Assembly (NCBI GenBank): GCA_005801205.1
Contig: SYDJ01000144.1
Location: 1-35,576, forward strand
Origin: Gammaproteobacteria bacterium
Lineage (GTDB): Bacteria; Pseudomonadota; Gammaproteobacteria; Pseudomonadales; Cellvibrionaceae
Length of the DNA stretch: 35,576 nt
Direction: 5' to 3'
Shown: one piece after another, positions 33,086 through 35,576 of the stretch
How the letters are laid out: each line of letters opens with the position of its first letter
How positions within the stretch are numbered: the first letter of the stretch is position 1
Translations under genes and position numbers: made by a program
The notes under the pieces: model-generated
Database searches by the model: none
Told to the model about the DNA's origin: nothing
Seen by the model: only the letters and a program-made list of their open reading frames with translations

Positions 33086-33508
33086 AATGTACTCCATCGA
33101 AATGTAATCCGCGAAATGGGCTAGTTATTAGGAACAACAATTATCATTATTCTGTGTTCTGCCCAGTATTATCGCTGCTATGTGTGTGGGTGTTTAATGT
33201 AGACACAATAGCGCGCAGACTGCTTGAAAAATTCAACCAGTAATCCACTGTAATTTTCTTTGAATGCTAAAGAGACCTTCACCTTCTGTTATGAATAAAC
33301 TGAGAAGTAAAAGCGAAGAAAAATAAAAAATTGAGAAGCGGGGTAACGCATCATGGGTATTGTTTTCCCATGATGCGTGGTTTATTGGTCAAACAAAAAC
33401 GGACTGTTTTTGCTAAGAGCAGCCTAGGTATTACCTATTCATTTTGTATGCACCTGCAATTTAACAATACAGCGCTAAGTGCAACTTAATTTTACGATTT
33501 CTAATCCA
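33086..33508. other. Intergenic region between the GH5 gene and the ssb terminator
   Basis: No credible gene. It must hold the GH5 promoter on the minus strand. The only clear structure is the perfect palindromic hairpin at 33346-33378. Confidence 0.4.
33346..33378. repeat. Perfect 12-bp inverted repeat
   Basis: ACGCATCATGGG and CCCATGATGCGT are separated by 9 bp. No T-run follows on either strand. It may be an operator of the GH5 promoter or a structured repeat. Confidence 0.6.
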
Positions 33509-33550
33509 AAAAAAGCCCGCCAAATCGTTACAAATTTGGCGGGCTTTTTT
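33509..33550 (-). terminator. Strong terminator of ssb
   Basis: A perfect 17-bp stem ending in six A and six T (33509-33525 and 33534-33550) closes an 8-nt loop. The GC-rich part is AGCCCGCC/GGCGGGCT. It lies 73 bp beyond the ssb stop and can work on both strands. Confidence 0.88.
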
Positions 33551-33622
33551 AGTGCAACCACTTATTACTTAAGAGAAAAAAGATAACTTCCCCACAAGTA
33601 ACTTAACAAAATCTTTATATCT

Positions 33623-34174
33623 CTAAAACGGAATATCATCATCAAATGAATCAAAGCCAGCAGGTTGTTGTGGTGCACTGTGCGCGGGTGCTGCGCCACC
33701 GAATCCACCCGCTGCTGCCGCTGCTTGGGCTGGGCGATTTTGCTGTGGAGCGGGAGCACCGCCTTGGAAGCCGCCACCTTGAGGTGCGCCGCCGTATTGT
33801 TGATCTTGGTTGTAATTGCCGCCTCCGGTGTTATCGCCACGGGCATCGAGCATTTGCATTTCGCTGGCCACGATTTCAGTGGTGTAACGGTCAGTGCCGT
33901 CTTGCGCCTGCCATTTGCGGGTACGCAGGGAACCTTCAACGTAAACCTTACTGCCTTTCTTCAAATATTCGCCCGCGATTTCGCCCAAGCGATTAAAGAA
34001 CACCACGCGATGCCATTCGGTACGCTCTTGTGGTTGGCCAGTGGCTTTATCTTTCCAAGTTTCTGAAGTGGCGATACTGACGTTGGTTACAGCGCCGCCA
34101 GAAGGCATGTATTTCACTTCTGGGTCTTGGCCGATATTGCCAACGATAATGACTTTGTTAATTCCGCGTGCCAT
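33623..34174 (-). CDS. ssb: Single-stranded DNA-binding protein SSB
   Basis: A protein of 183 aa. Residues 1-112 are the OB-fold ([20 protein letters not shown], then [20 protein letters not shown] and [15 protein letters not shown]). A glycine/glutamine/alanine-rich disordered linker and the conserved acidic tip DSFDDDIPF follow. It coats single-stranded DNA as a tetramer, and the tip recruits replication and repair enzymes. In related gammaproteobacteria ssb follows an MFS gene and uvrA; here a toxin-antitoxin pair lies between ssb and the MFS gene. No clear LexA box was found upstream. Confidence 0.98.
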   Translation of the reverse strand: MARGINKVIIVGNIGQDPEVKYMPSGGAVTNVSIATSETWKDKATGQPQERTEWHRVVFFNRLGEIAGEYLKKGSKVYVEGSLRTRKWQAQDGTDRYTTEIVASEMQMLDARGDNTGGGNYNQDQQYGGAPQGGGFQGGAPAPQQNRPAQAAAAAGGFGGAAPAHSAPQQPAGFDSFDDDIPF

Positions 34175-34305
34175 AGGGTTCTCCTGTTTACTGGTCTTGG
34201 TTTGCTGGTGTAATCGCCCTCATCAATTATTATCAGGCGACATTTGGGGTTTTGTTTTCGTGCAGATAGCTCTACAGCGAAGGTTCGGCAGAATAGCTTA
34301 TTTTG

Positions 34306-34683
34306 TTAAACCAAATCCACCAGTTCGGAATAACCCACTAATTGTTGGTCGGCAGTTAATAAACGGAGAGGTTCGCACATAGCCTGCGCCACCAGCATTC
34401 GATCAAAAGGGTCACGATGCAGTTCTGGCAATCGTGTAAGTTGGACGCTGTGCTTGGCGATCACAGGCAACTCAATAAATCCACTAAGCACTATATGAGC
34501 AGCTAGCGCTTCAATATCAGCATCCAATTTACCGATACTGATTTTGATTGCAGCTTCCCACAAGGATGCACTACTTACATACACCTCTGTCGCTGATTCA
34601 ATGCTGGCGCGTGCCTGCAATGACAACTTGGGATTGTCCTGCAGCCACCAAAGATAGATATGCGTATCCAATAGTATGCGCAT
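34306..34683 (-). CDS. vapC: PIN-domain toxin, VapC family
   Basis: A protein of 125 aa. The PIN acidic residues are visible: Asp6 in LLDTHIYLWW, Glu43 in SLWEAAIK, Asp94 in RDPFDRMLVAQA and Asp112 in LLTADQQL. This is the form common in toxins paired with Phd-type antitoxins. PIN toxins are magnesium-dependent RNases that cut tRNA or rRNA. The start codon overlaps the antitoxin stop by one base, showing coupling. All catalytic residues are present, so the toxin looks intact. Confidence 0.9.
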   Translation of the reverse strand: MRILLDTHIYLWWLQDNPKLSLQARASIESATEVYVSSASLWEAAIKISIGKLDADIEALAAHIVLSGFIELPVIAKHSVQLTRLPELHRDPFDRMLVAQAMCEPLRLLTADQQLVGYSELVDLV

Positions 34684-34916
34684 TAGTTGCCCTCAAACGC
34701 ATCCAAAACACTGCCCGGCAAGGCAGCATCAAAGTCATCGGCAATAGTGATTTTACCTTTCAATGCGCCAGCTTTACGTGGCGGAGTAGCAGAAATAGCC
34801 ACCAAGCTCGCCACGGGCTTACCGGAACGCGCAATAATAACCTCCTCGCCCTGCACCACCGCTTCAATCAGCTTGGAAAACTGGGTTTTGGCTTCATGAA
34901 TATTCATTGTTTGCAT
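34683..34916 (-). CDS. Phd/YefM-family antitoxin
   Basis: A protein of 77 aa. The N-terminal MQTMNIHEAKTQFSKLIEAV, followed by GEEVIIARSGKPVASLV, is the classical Phd/YefM DNA-binding fold; the C-terminal tail (DFDAALPGSVLDAFEGN) would wrap the toxin. GGGAGGG lies 8 nt upstream of the first ATG. A small palindrome at 34938-34951 is a possible autoregulatory operator. Confidence 0.9.
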   Translation of the reverse strand: MQTMNIHEAKTQFSKLIEAVVQGEEVIIARSGKPVASLVAISATPPRKAGALKGKITIADDFDAALPGSVLDAFEGN

Positions 34917-34937
34917 TCTACAACCCTCCCACAGATA

Positions 34938-34951
34938 GACTAAGCCTAGTC
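34938..34951. promoter_or_regulatory. Possible operator of the Phd/VapC pair
   Basis: GACTA-AGCC-TAGTC is a perfect 5-bp inverted repeat 21 bp upstream of the antitoxin start, where Phd-type autorepressors usually bind. Confidence 0.4.
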
Positions 34952-34975
34952 CAGCCAGACAAGAAAAACAATAGG

Positions 34976-35576
34976 TTATTCCGCCACTATCGCGTGTAGC
35001 GCTTTGCGATCTACCAAGCGCTGATCCACCTTCAAGTAAGCGGTGTTTTCAGATTCAACGATCAGCACTTCAGCCACACCTTTCACTGCACGCAGCTTCT
35101 CGGCAATCACCGCACCATCGTGGTTACGCAATGGGATAAGCACGCTGGCAAGGAAGCGCGGGGGTTTCATTGACCAGGCCACCGCCAGCCACACCAAGGT
35201 AAAGAATGCGCCTAACGCGAGTACGGCAACCATGCCGTAGTCTTGCAGCAAGAAGCCGCCCACTGCGCCGCCCGCCGATACACCAATCACTTGGCTGGTG
35301 GCGTAAATCCCCGTCGCGGTGCCTTTTGAGCCTGCGGGTGCGATTTTGCTCACCATAGAAGGCAAGGTAGCTTCCAAAATATTGAAAGCGACGAAGAAAA
35401 AGAAAATTGCTGCAATCGTGAAGATCAAGTTAGGTGGCGCGACCATTAATACCAATTCCATCAACGCCAAAAGGCCGATAGCACCAAGGAAAACCGGCTT
35501 AATTTTGCGGCGCTTTTCCGCAATGATGACAAACGGCAACATGATCGCAAAGGCGATGACCAGCATGGGGAAATAA
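34976..35576 (-). CDS. MFS transporter of the YajR type, C-terminal part (partial)
   Basis: About 200 C-terminal residues are present; the gene continues beyond the right edge. Five or six hydrophobic helices with EATLPSMVSKIAPAGSKGTA between them fit the second half of a drug/sugar-proton MFS carrier. The last 65 residues form a soluble tail (AEKLRAVKGVAEVLIVESEN, AYLKVDQRLVDR) resembling the ferredoxin-like YAM domain of YajR. A start at 35566 would be internal. The position upstream of ssb is conserved in pseudomonad-like genomes. Substrate unknown. Confidence 0.85.
   Translation of the reverse strand, partial: YFPMLVIAFAIMLPFVIIAEKRRKIKPVFLGAIGLLALMELVLMVAPPNLIFTIAAIFFFFVAFNILEATLPSMVSKIAPAGSKGTATGIYATSQVIGVSAGGAVGGFLLQDYGMVAVLALGAFFTLVWLAVAWSMKPPRFLASVLIPLRNHDGAVIAEKLRAVKGVAEVLIVESENTAYLKVDQRLVDRKALHAIVAE

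Overview
The window looks like a chromosomal segment of a polysaccharide-degrading gammaproteobacterium, most likely Cellvibrio or a close relative. The evidence is the pseudomonad-like rpoD end followed by tRNA-Ile2(CAU), secreted GH5/CBM6/CBM2 and CBM2/PL14-like proteins joined by poly-serine linkers (a Cellvibrio trademark), a TonB-dependent receptor carbohydrate locus, and an ssb next to a YajR-like MFS gene. The genus is inferred from these features; no database search was run.

Layout. (1) 1-390: the last codons of rpoD, its terminator and tRNA-Ile2(CAU). (2) 527-8431: an accessory and defence region. It holds hicB with a degraded hicA, a VOC protein, and an AT-rich convergent pair of C5-cytosine methyltransferase and MORC/MutL-type GHKL ATPase with a C-terminal nuclease-like domain. 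These are followed by a HEPN/MNT pair whose MNT protein carries its own winged helix, and a hipBA pair with conspicuous operator-like repeats. (3) 8489-22782: a maltodextrin/starch locus. It contains a TonB-dependent receptor, a flavin-dependent tryptophan-halogenase-like protein, a periplasmic GH13 (SusA-like), a cytoplasmic GH13 alpha-glucosidase, a lipoprotein GH15 glucoamylase, an SLC45-like MFS sugar permease and a LacI-family regulator. Four ATACGTAT-centred palindromes lie upstream of the receptor and between the divergent GH13 and GH15 genes, and they are the likely operators. A 141-bp MITE-like element with a 5-bp target duplication sits exactly at the stop codon of the LacI gene. (4) 22947-29069: a MacAB-like ABC export operon (adaptor, ATPase, two FtsX permeases), divergent from a CadC/ToxR-like membrane regulator with a TTG start. 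(5) 29267-33085: a lipoprotein RidA-family protein lacking the catalytic arginine, then two secreted cellulose-targeted enzymes. (6) 33623-35576: ssb, a Phd/VapC-type toxin-antitoxin pair and the 3' part of a YajR-like MFS gene.

How it works together. The receptor would import maltodextrins across the outer membrane, and the lipoprotein glucoamylase and periplasmic GH13 would trim them. The MFS permease would move small sugars into the cytoplasm, where the GH13 alpha-glucosidase finishes the job under LacI-type control. The strongest candidate for an under-described system is the methyltransferase plus GHKL-ATPase/nuclease pair at 2003-5409. It sits in a dense run of toxin-antitoxin modules downstream of a tRNA gene.
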